Numbered from the stretch's first letter, positions 1 to 5,268 are shown. The stretch is DNA of 6,821 bases from Abditibacteriota bacterium (GCA_017958015.1 JAGDDM010000178.1:1-6821); one strand, 5' to 3'. Notes: generated from the sequence alone by a model not told the origin. Numbers and translations are program-made.

Positions 1-195
1 GATATCGTGGGGCGGGTTGTGGGTATTCGTACTTTCTGTATGGCGGGACCGGCGCCGCTGGCTATGCTCCTTATAGGCAAGTACGCCGCGGTGCGGGGCT
101 GTTCCGAAACATTCCTCATGTGCGGCATCGCCACGCTTATCGCCTCGATATTTATGGTGATTTTGCCGGAGGCGCATAGGCTTCGGAATAATTGA
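1..195 (+). CDS. Membrane transporter, C-terminal end (probable MFS), 5' partial
   Basis: The frame is open from base 1 and stops at TGA 193-195, so only the last 64 codons are present and the start lies off the left edge. The visible part begins with a GRVVGIRTF stretch. It then shows two hydrophobic segments (roughly residues 14-30 and 38-57) separated by a short basic/polar loop, and a charged tail (EAHRLRNN). A GR-V-G element leading into a P-L-containing helix, a short loop and a final helix resembles helices 11 and 12 of major facilitator transporters. That assignment is an inference from pattern, because no full-length signature is available. Substrate cannot be inferred. It is convergent with the kinase at 335-1291, with repeat element A between them. 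No T-rich intrinsic terminator follows the stop. Other polytopic membrane families remain possible. Confidence 0.5.
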   Translation, partial: DIVGRVVGIRTFCMAGPAPLAMLLIGKYAAVRGCSETFLMCGIATLIASIFMVILPEAHRLRNN

Positions 196-230
196 TTATA
201 TTAGGTTTCGGGTTTTAGGTTTTAGGTTTT

Positions 231-267
231 AGGTAATGTGCCGCCAAAGGCGGCGGATTCTACCAAC
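231..267 (+). repeat. 37-bp inverted core repeat, copy A (hairpin 1 plus flank)
   Basis: All 37 bases match the reverse complement of 5200-5236 without a mismatch. The segment holds hairpin 1 and the unpaired flank ending CTACCAAC. It lies on the left side of the core in copy A and on the right side in copy B. Confidence 0.93.
240..254 (+). other. Hairpin 1 of repeat copy A (GCCGCC-AAA-GGCGGC)
   Basis: Perfect 6-bp GC stem with a 3-base AAA loop. It is followed by GGATTCT rather than a T-run, so it does not qualify as a standard intrinsic terminator. The same stem is found with loop TTT (opposite strand) at 5213-5227. Confidence 0.85.
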
Positions 268-294
268 TAACCTTGCGGTGTCGGTTTTATAATC

Positions 295-311
295 GTCCGC
301 CGAAGGCGGAC
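295..311 (+). other. Hairpin 2 of repeat copy A (GTCCGCC-GAA-GGCGGAC)
   Basis: Perfect 7-bp stem with a 3-base loop. The equivalent stem in copy B (5154-5171) has a different sequence but remains fully paired. It lies 22 bases beyond the kinase stop on the minus strand and could slow transcription there, but it lacks a U-tract. Confidence 0.85.
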
Positions 312-316
312 ACCGC

Positions 317-352
317 ACCTGATAACCTAATAACCTAATAACCTGATAACCT
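317..352 (+). repeat. 36-bp octamer array (right arm), copy A
   Basis: Tandem 8-mers CCTGATAA, CCTAATAA, CCTAATAA, CCTGATAA, then CCT, with a fixed G-A-A-G pattern at the variable base. The 36 bases are identical and in the same orientation as 5233-5268. The last five codons and the TAG stop of the minus-strand kinase lie inside this array. Confidence 0.92.
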
Positions 353-1291
353 TTTTAAATCCTCATACCGCTCTCTCACCTTTTCAATTCCCGGAAACTT
401 CTCCGTCGCTCCCGGATACTCCACCGCTACGGAGGCGGCGGCGTTGGCGAAGAGTCCGCAATCCCTGAGTGAGAAGCCTCGGCTGAGGGCGTATATGAAT
501 CCCGCGGCAAAGGTGTCTCCCGCTCCGGTGCTGTCCAGGGCTTTCACGCCGGGAAAGGCGGGCAGTTCGATATATTCCCCGTCTTTGCGAATAAGGCAGC
601 CCTCTTTTCCCCGCTTAATCACCGCGCAACCGACGCCGGCTTCCGTCAGGAGGCGGGCGTTTTCGTACGGGTCGTCACGGCCCGTGAGCAGGGCGGCTTC
701 CGCCTCGTTGGGGAAAATGTAGTCTATATACCTGAGGACCGGGGTCAGGTCCGATAAGGTCTCTCCCTTTTTCGCCTTCGTCATGTCCGCGGCAAGCACT
801 CTGCCCGGGCGTTTTTTTATCGCCGCGAAGAGTTTTGTCATGGCGGGAATGTCAAGGAGAGGGGAGACGAAGATGCCGGCGAAGGAGACGATGTCGCTGC
901 CGGTGTCGGTGTAAGGGGTGAGGTCATCCTCGGTGAGCTTTCGCAGACTGCCGTGGGGGTTCGTGAGGAAATACCGCTCGCCTTTGTCGTCAACCAGGAC
1001 GATGTTTATGCCCGTGGGAACATCCGGCTTGCGGCTTATGCCCCTTGTGTCGACGCCCAAGGAGGAGAGGTAGTTTACGATTCGCTCTCCCGCCTCGTCA
1101 TCGCCCACCGTCGAAAAGAGTTCGACCTCCGCGCCCATCTTTGCCAGGACAACGGCTTCGTTCAGGGCGTCGCCGCCGTAGGAGAGGGTGATGTCCTCCA
1201 TGGGCAGGCTGCCCACCGAGAGCTTATCGAAATTTACGGGAGCGGCAAGTACATCGATAATTGCCGCTCCCATTACGGAAATTTTGCCCAT
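335..1291 (-). CDS. PfkB-family carbohydrate kinase
   Basis: A 318-residue cytosolic sugar or nucleoside kinase of the ribokinase/PfkB fold, which transfers phosphate from ATP to a hydroxymethyl group. Visible signatures, in order: the N-terminal strand MGKISVMGAAIIDVL; the substrate-binding GGDALNEA (GG 39-40, N44); TVGDDEAG (61-68); the NxxE magnesium motif (N195, E198, in FPNEAEA); KRGKEG (226-231); and the anion-hole/catalytic motif DSTGAGDTFAAGF, with D259 as the expected base. The length is normal for the family. The ATG at 1289-1291 is chosen because the family N-terminus begins there. The in-frame extension upstream is Arg/Gln/Gly-rich and unlike the family. The start overlaps the stop of the upstream secreted-protein gene by one base (TAATG), with no separate Shine-Dalgarno visible, so translation is probably coupled. 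The last residues (RLSGY) and TAG stop are encoded by repeat element A. The substrate is unresolved: fructokinase, KDG kinase or ribokinase-like activities are all possible. Confidence 0.93.
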   Translation of the reverse strand: MGKISVMGAAIIDVLAAPVNFDKLSVGSLPMEDITLSYGGDALNEAVVLAKMGAEVELFSTVGDDEAGERIVNYLSSLGVDTRGISRKPDVPTGINIVLVDDKGERYFLTNPHGSLRKLTEDDLTPYTDTGSDIVSFAGIFVSPLLDIPAMTKLFAAIKKRPGRVLAADMTKAKKGETLSDLTPVLRYIDYIFPNEAEAALLTGRDDPYENARLLTEAGVGCAVIKRGKEGCLIRKDGEYIELPAFPGVKALDSTGAGDTFAAGFIYALSRGFSLRDCGLFANAAASVAVEYPGATEKFPGIEKVRERYEDLKRLSGY

Positions 1292-2388
1292 TATTTTGAA
1301 GTGACCGTCTTTTGGGAGTAGCCCACCCGGAAAGTCACCCGGTTGTTTTCGATATTGACGATTCGTATGTCGTCGGAGACGGCGTTTCGGAGTTCCCGTT
1401 CCGGTTCCCCCATTTTGCTCACGTTGGCGGAGGAGATTTTGGCGCCGATTTTGATTATGGGGTCGGTTTTGCGGGTGGAGACGGTGAGGAAAGCCGGGTG
1501 CTTCAGCGCCGCGTCCACTCCCTCTTTGACTATGGCCATAATCTCCGGCGTGAACTCCCCTGTCTGGGCGTATTCGCCGTCGCCTTCCGGGTATGTGAGT
1601 TCCGTATTGAGAATATCGAAGTTCGTTCCGGTGAGTTTGCAGAGTCCGCCCACGAGACACAGGCCCGCGGTGTAGCAGCCCAGCTCTCCGGAGAGGCGTT
1701 TGGTGTCCCGTTCAATGGGGGTGACGTAGTCGATGTAGTTCGGGTTTTCCGGCTTGTCCAGGGAGAGGTTTTTCCCCGGATATGTGGTGCGGATGTTCTG
1801 AATCGCGATACCCGCGGGAATAACGAAGTCCGGTTTGCCTTCCTCGAGTTTGTCGATTTCCATTTGGACCGCGGCTGCCTTTGCGCAGACCGCCACAAGG
1901 GACGTTCCCGTTGTTATGGAGGTGTACAAATCCGCCTCGGGCATGAGCCGTCCCACTTTGGCGGTGGGGCAGAGGTTCTTAATCGCCTTAACGGTTTTCG
2001 CCAGATTTTCCGGGAAGCTCGGGTCGCCGGTTACGGACTCCCGGAAGTCCCGGAGGACGATGTAGTCCCAGGGCTCGGAGAGCTTTTCGACGTAGAAGGC
2101 GTGGTCTTTGTGATTGGGGTCCGTTATGGCCGCCAGGTGGGAGTCGCCGGTGCAGAGCTTTCGGTTTTCGACGGTAATCGCGTCGAAGGTGAAAGTCGTG
2201 TCCGGCGCGGTTTTCCGCAAATCCGCCGGAATGATTCCGGGAACGAACCTGCCGTCCTTGCGGTGGTAGACGTATTCCGCCGCGTCCCGCATGCCGATAT
2301 CGCCTATCAGCAGAACGTTTACGGTGTCGGCGAAGCATGCCGCGCTTATGAGAAGTATTATTATTATGATGGGAAGCGGTTTTTTCAT
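1291..2388 (-). CDS. Secreted SGNH/DUF4886-like protein, probably catalytically degenerate
   Basis: A 365-residue protein. Its first 20 residues (MKKPLPIIIIILLISAACFA) form a Sec signal peptide with a plausible signal peptidase I site after CFA. The mature part begins with VNVLLIGDIGMRDAAEY. It continues with EPWDYIVLRD (105-114), PAGIAIQNIR (191-200) and ERDTKRLSGELGCYTAG (226-242). This order resembles DUF4886-type SGNH hydrolases (family knowledge). There, block I normally carries a Ser nucleophile after G-[ND] and the last block is D-x-x-H. Here the Ser position is I31 (GDIGM) and the His position is R231 (DTKR), so hydrolase activity is doubtful; this alignment was made by eye. The start at 2388 was chosen because it places the signal peptide at the N-terminus. 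An in-frame ATG at 2412 would add eight residues (MLPPLNKP), and neither start has a clear ribosome-binding site. It is first in a two-gene operon with the kinase, read from the promoter at 2471-2499. Confidence 0.75.
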   Translation of the reverse strand: MKKPLPIIIIILLISAACFADTVNVLLIGDIGMRDAAEYVYHRKDGRFVPGIIPADLRKTAPDTTFTFDAITVENRKLCTGDSHLAAITDPNHKDHAFYVEKLSEPWDYIVLRDFRESVTGDPSFPENLAKTVKAIKNLCPTAKVGRLMPEADLYTSITTGTSLVAVCAKAAAVQMEIDKLEEGKPDFVIPAGIAIQNIRTTYPGKNLSLDKPENPNYIDYVTPIERDTKRLSGELGCYTAGLCLVGGLCKLTGTNFDILNTELTYPEGDGEYAQTGEFTPEIMAIVKEGVDAALKHPAFLTVSTRKTDPIIKIGAKISSANVSKMGEPERELRNAVSDDIRIVNIENNRVTFRVGYSQKTVTSK

Positions 2389-2470
2389 CGGCTTGTTTAA
2401 GGGCGGAAGCATTTTCCGGTTTCCGGTCCCTGACCTTCGGATCGATATAAATCGAAATTCATATATAACC

Positions 2471-2499
2471 ATTAAACCGGAATTCTCATTTTTTTTCAA
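2471..2499 (-). promoter_or_regulatory. Sigma70-type promoter for the secreted protein-kinase operon
   Basis: On the minus strand, TTGAAA (2499-2494) and TTTAAT (2476-2471) are separated by exactly 17 bases. Transcription would start near 2464, giving a leader of about 75 bases before the ATG at 2388. The leader holds a small palindrome, TCGAT-TTAT-ATCGA (2455-2442), too weak to call a regulator. It also holds a direct repeat of CCGGAAA just before the start region. Confidence 0.65.
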
Positions 2500-2517
2500 G
2501 TCCCCGCCCGTGGAGTA

Positions 2518-2546
2518 GGGACAAAAGGCGCGAAAAGTGATATAAT
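2518..2546 (+). promoter_or_regulatory. Extended -10 sigma70-type promoter for the magnesium transport pair
   Basis: A perfect TATAAT (2541-2546) is preceded by TGA (2538-2540), an extended -10, and lies 17 bases after GGGACA (2518-2523; 4 of 6 match to TTGACA). The start would be near 2553, leaving a leader of only about 22 bases. It is divergent from, and close to but not overlapping, the promoter at 2471-2499. Confidence 0.75.
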
Positions 2547-2562
2547 TAATGTAAATCTACAA

Positions 2563-2569
2563 AAGGAGG
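2563..2569 (+). promoter_or_regulatory. Strong ribosome binding site (AAGGAGG)
   Basis: A near-complete anti-16S match ends five bases before the ATG at 2575 and fixes that start for the MgtE_N/CBS protein. Confidence 0.9.
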
Positions 2570-2574
2570 CGCAA

Positions 2575-3828
2575 ATGTATCTTTCTTACGTTATCGGTAA
2601 GCAGATAAAAACCGCGGACGGAGCGAACTTCGGCCGCCTTGTGGACCTCATAGCGTCTCCTTCCCCCCATCTGCCCATTATTTCCGCCGTCAAAGTCAAA
2701 GTTTCCGGCAAGTCCGTCAGGACTCTGGCCCGGCGCTGCTTCGGCTACGACGAAAAGACGGAAAAGTTTACTCTCAACTGCCCCACGGAGCTTTTGGAAG
2801 ACTACGAAGCGGGCGAAAACGATATTCTCCTTGCCCACAGCGTCATGGACAAACAGATTGTGGATGTCCACGACTACCGGGTTGTTCGGGTGAACGACGT
2901 TCGCATCGAACCCTCCGGCAGAAGCCTCTACCTTGTGGGCGTGGACGTGGGCGTTCGGGGCCTTTTGCGCCGCATGGGTCTCATGCACGCCTCCGACGCT
3001 CTCTCCAAAGTTACCCACATCCGTCCCTCTTCCCAGGTCATCGCCTGGGACGACGTGGAGACCTTCGAGAACGGCAAGCTGAAACTCAGCGTCTCCGCCG
3101 GCAGACTCTCCGCTCTCCACCCCTCCGACATCGCCCGAATCGTAAACGACCTTGACCCGGCCCAGCGAACCGACGTCTTCGAGATGCTGGATCTGGAGAC
3201 AGCGGCGGACGTTCTCACGGAGACAACCCCGGAAGTTCAGGCGGACATTCTGGAAAATCTGGAAGAGGAGCGGGCCGCGGACATCTTGGAAGAGATGGAG
3301 CCGGACGAGGCCGCGGACGTGCTGGGCGACATCAGCGAGTCCAAGCGGGAAGACATTCTCGTTGAGATGGAACCGGAGGAAGCGGAGGACGTTAAGGAAC
3401 TCCTTTCCTATCCGGACGACTCCGCCGGCGGTCTCATGACCACGGAATACGTGGCTCTGCCCAAGGATATGACCGCTGCCCGAACCGTGGAATATCTCCG
3501 GGAGCACGAGGACGAGGCGGAAGTTCTCTACTACCTCTACATTGTGGATTCCTCCGGCCGTATGCTGGGCGTCACCTCCCTGCGGGATCTTATTATGGCG
3601 GACCCCAAGTCGAAGCTTGAGGATTTTATGATAAAGAAAGTAATCTCCGTGAACACCGACGACGAGATAGACGACGTTGTGCGGGCGCTGTCGGATTACA
3701 ACCTCATCGCCGTGCCGGTTCTGGACGAAAGCGACGTTCTCCGGGGCGTTATCACCGTTGACGACGTTTTGGAGGAGCTGGTCCCCGAGGAGTGGCGGGA
3801 CAGAATGCCCAAGGTTTGGCGGGGTTAA
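2575..3828 (+). CDS. Soluble PRC-barrel / MgtE_N / CBS-pair protein, probable Mg2+-responsive partner of the transporter
   Basis: 417 residues, no signal peptide and no membrane helices. Order of domains: a PRC-barrel-like N-terminus (about 1-75, with YVIGKQIKTADGANFGRLVDL); a second PRC-barrel-like segment (about 90-150, DKQIVDVHDYRVVRVNDVRIE); an MgtE_N superhelical domain (about 178-283) built of acidic helical repeats (e.g. DILEEMEPDEAADVLGDI) and ending in the family hallmark DDSAGGLMTTEY (281-292); then a CBS pair (about 285-405, ending GVITVDDVLEELVPEE). In MgtE channels the N and CBS domains bind Mg2+ and gate the pore. Here the pore domain is absent, so the protein must act in trans. 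The next gene starts six bases after its stop and encodes an NRAMP-type transporter, so this is inferred to be its regulator or sensor. The start is fixed by AAGGAGG. The MgtE name alone would be misleading, as this is not a transporter. Confidence 0.92.
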   Translation: MYLSYVIGKQIKTADGANFGRLVDLIASPSPHLPIISAVKVKVSGKSVRTLARRCFGYDEKTEKFTLNCPTELLEDYEAGENDILLAHSVMDKQIVDVHDYRVVRVNDVRIEPSGRSLYLVGVDVGVRGLLRRMGLMHASDALSKVTHIRPSSQVIAWDDVETFENGKLKLSVSAGRLSALHPSDIARIVNDLDPAQRTDVFEMLDLETAADVLTETTPEVQADILENLEEERAADILEEMEPDEAADVLGDISESKREDILVEMEPEEAEDVKELLSYPDDSAGGLMTTEYVALPKDMTAARTVEYLREHEDEAEVLYYLYIVDSSGRMLGVTSLRDLIMADPKSKLEDFMIKKVISVNTDDEIDDVVRALSDYNLIAVPVLDESDVLRGVITVDDVLEELVPEEWRDRMPKVWRG

Positions 3829-3834
3829 AGAATT

Positions 3835-5106
3835 ATGATGCGCAGACTGAAACGAAGCCGCCTTTTCCTGTTCCTGGCGGTTATGGGGCCCGGTCTCATA
3901 ACCTCAGCGGCGGACAACGACGCAGGCGGTATAATCACATATATTCAAACGGGCGCGAAGCATCGCTACGACTTGCTTTGGGTCATCTTTTTGCTCACCA
4001 TCGTGCTGGCCATGATTCAGGAAATGTGCGCCAGAATGGGCTGCGTCACCCAGAAGGGTCTGGGGGAGCTTATCCGCGAAAACTTCGGCGTTAAGTGGAC
4101 CATGTTCGCTCTGGGTACGCTTCTTGTGGCCAACCTGGCAACCACCGTGGCGGAGTTCGCGGGCATCGCCGCCGCCATGGAGATATTCGGCGTGCCCAGG
4201 CTCATAAGCATACCCATCGCCGCCGTGGCCATATGGCTTTTGGTGGTCAAAGGCACCTTCGGTGTGGTGGAAAAAGTGTTCATAGCCATATCGGCGCTGT
4301 ACATAACGTACGTGGCGTCGGGCTTACTGGCTCATCCCAACTGGGGAGAGATTTTGTCCAACACTTTCTGTCCTCGGTTCGAGACCGTTCAGCAGCCCGG
4401 CAGTTTGGTGCCCTTCCTTTTCCTCACCATCGCCGTTATCGGTACCACCATCACCCCTTGGATGCAGTTCTTTTTGCAGGCCAGCGTGGTGGACAAGGGC
4501 GTCAGCATCCGCAATTATAAGTATCAGAAGTGGGACGTGTACGTGGGTTCCGTGCTCACGGACCTTGTTTCCTTCTTCGTTATAGTGGCCGGCGCCGCCA
4601 TGATTTACAACGCGGTGGGCAGACCGGTGGAGATTCACGACGCGGTGGAAGCGGCCCAGGCCCTGAAGCCGGTGGCGGGCAACTTCGCCGCCTACCTCTT
4701 TGCCACTGGACTTTTGGGAGCCTCCATGCTGGCCGCCGCGGTTTTGCCCCTTTCCACGGCATACACGTACAGTGAGGCCTTCGGTTGGGAAATCGGCATC
4801 TCCCGCAAGTTCTCCGAGGCCCCGGTGTTCTACGGCATCTACACTTTCTGCATCATCTTCGGCGGTCTGGCGGTTCTCTTGCAGGGCAACCTTGTTGACG
4901 CCATGATTCGGGCCCAGGCGGTGAACGGTATTCTCCTGCCGGTTATCCTCATATTTATGCTGAAGCTGGTGAACAACAAAGAGGTCATGGGCAAGTACGT
5001 GAACAACAAAGTTTACAACGCCGCCGTGTGGTTCATGACGATTTTCCTCATTATTCTCACCGTAGTTTGGCTGGTGGGTCTCTGCTTCGGCCTGGGCGGT
5101 GTTTGA
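3835..5106 (+). CDS. NRAMP-related magnesium transporter (NRMT-type, SLC11 family)
   Basis: A 423-residue inner-membrane protein with about 11 predicted helices, including regions near residues 11-38, 46-66, 88-114, 122-138, 143-164, 190-217, 236-260, 283-309, 331-350, 357-377 and 395-420. The fold is shown by GPGLITSAADNDAGGIITYIQTGA in helix 1 and IGTTITPWMQFFLQASVV in helix 6. Canonical Mn/Fe NRAMPs carry DPGN and MPHN at these two sites. Here they read DAGG (29-32) and TPWM (207-210). The Asp is kept, but the Asn and the soft-metal-binding Met are gone. That pattern is the one known for NRAMP-related Mg2+ transporters described from Clostridium acetobutylicum and Eggerthella lenta. Mg2+ uptake is therefore inferred over Mn2+, and the MgtE_N/CBS gene six bases upstream supports it. 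ATG 3835 is followed at once by ATG 3838. The Shine-Dalgarno is weak, so coupling to the upstream gene is likely. Annotation as MntH would probably be wrong. Confidence 0.9.
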   Translation: MMRRLKRSRLFLFLAVMGPGLITSAADNDAGGIITYIQTGAKHRYDLLWVIFLLTIVLAMIQEMCARMGCVTQKGLGELIRENFGVKWTMFALGTLLVANLATTVAEFAGIAAAMEIFGVPRLISIPIAAVAIWLLVVKGTFGVVEKVFIAISALYITYVASGLLAHPNWGEILSNTFCPRFETVQQPGSLVPFLFLTIAVIGTTITPWMQFFLQASVVDKGVSIRNYKYQKWDVYVGSVLTDLVSFFVIVAGAAMIYNAVGRPVEIHDAVEAAQALKPVAGNFAAYLFATGLLGASMLAAAVLPLSTAYTYSEAFGWEIGISRKFSEAPVFYGIYTFCIIFGGLAVLLQGNLVDAMIRAQAVNGILLPVILIFMLKLVNNKEVMGKYVNNKVYNAAVWFMTIFLIILTVVWLVGLCFGLGGV

Positions 5107-5153
5107 AATTTTATAAGGTTTTAGGTTTCAGGTTTCAGGTTATCAGGTCAGGT

Positions 5154-5171
5154 GTTCGGCTATCGCCGAAC
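5154..5171 (+). other. Hairpin 2 of repeat copy B (GTTCGGC-TATC-GCCGAAC)
   Basis: Perfect 7-bp stem, 4-base loop. Relative to copy A, two stem positions differ on both sides so that pairing is kept. It is the first strong hairpin after the transporter stop, but GAATTATAA follows instead of a T-run, so a terminator is not called. Confidence 0.85.
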
Positions 5172-5199
5172 GAATTATAAACCAAACCTTGCAATGTGG

Positions 5200-5236
5200 G
5201 TTGGTAGAATCCGCCGCCTTTGGCGGCACATTACCT
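5200..5236 (-). repeat. 37-bp inverted core repeat, copy B (hairpin 1 plus flank)
   Basis: Exact reverse complement of 231-267. It contains GCCGCC-TTT-GGCGGC at 5213-5227. Confidence 0.93.
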
Positions 5237-5268
5237 GATAACCTAATAACCTAATAACCTGATAACCT
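5233..5268 (+). repeat. 36-bp octamer array (right arm), copy B
   Basis: Identical to 317-352 and in the same orientation, with the same G-A-A-G order of 8-mer variants. It lies directly upstream of the esterase start region. Confidence 0.92.

Larger units (their letters stand above)
203..352. repeat. Structured intergenic repeat, copy A
   Basis: This ~150 bp element fills the gap between the transporter and the kinase. In + order it has a left arm of tandem 7-mers (AGGTTTC, GGGTTTT, AGGTTTT, AGGTTTT, AGGT; 203-234), hairpin 1 (240-254), the flank GGATTCTACCAAC, a weak central palindrome (AACC 269-272 / GGTT 283-286), an A/T-rich link TTATAAT, hairpin 2 (295-311), and a right arm of tandem 8-mers (317-352). 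The left and right arms are imperfect inverted repeats of each other (AGGTT.. against ..AACCT). A second copy lies at 5116-5268. No transposase and no clear target-site duplication are visible. Such an element could be a MITE-like or REP-like repeat. Its family is not one I recognise. Confidence 0.85.
5116..5268. repeat. Structured intergenic repeat, copy B
   Basis: This ~153 bp element starts ten bases after the transporter stop and ends 23 bases before the esterase start, so it accounts for nearly all of that gap. In + order: a left arm of mostly 7-mers (AGGTTTT, AGGTTTC, AGGTTTC, then AGGTTATC, AGGTC, AGGT; 5116-5153), hairpin 2 (5154-5171), the link GAATTATAA, a weak central palindrome (AACC 5185-5188 / GGTT 5199-5202), the hairpin 1 segment (5200-5236), and an 8-mer right arm (5233-5268). 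Compared with copy A at 203-352, the arms point the same way but the two hairpin modules have exchanged sides and orientation. Confidence 0.85.

Noticed and set aside
203..234. Telomere-like repeat implying a linear replicon end
   Set aside because: The TTTTAGG units are short, internal, and part of a two-copy structured element between genes.
203..352. CRISPR array
   Set aside because: The repeat units are 7-8 bases with no unique spacers, and no cas genes are present.
1292..1660. N-terminal extension of the kinase by 123 residues
   Set aside because: The extension is Arg/Gly/Gln-rich and lies antiparallel-free but out of frame within the real upstream gene. PfkB proteins begin at MGKISVMGAA, and the TAATG junction is a normal coupled start.
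2328..2388. Lipoprotein signal (ISAAC) in the secreted SGNH-like protein
   Set aside because: The residue at -3 to the Cys is Ser instead of the usual Leu-type residue, and a good CFA signal peptidase I site follows. A lipoprotein is not excluded but is less likely.
1312..2400. Long plus-strand open frame (362 codons) opposite the secreted SGNH-like gene
   Set aside because: The composition is Val/Gly/Phe/Arg-rich with no domain pattern. The opposite strand has a signal peptide, a promoter and SGNH family motifs. It is an artefact of codon bias.
2389..2499. Extension of the secreted protein to ATG 2499 (37 extra residues)
   Set aside because: It would bury the signal peptide behind a charged segment, and the frame would begin at the -35 element of the predicted promoter.
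2557..3507. Long minus-strand open frame (316 codons) opposite the MgtE_N/CBS gene
   Set aside because: The plus strand carries unmistakable MgtE_N and CBS sequence with promoter and ribosome-binding site. The antisense product is His/Val/Gly-rich with no recognisable fold.
5116..5171. Intrinsic terminators at the repeat hairpins after the transporter and kinase genes
   Set aside because: The stems are strong enough, but none is followed by a run of T on either strand. They may slow polymerase but do not meet the usual criterion.
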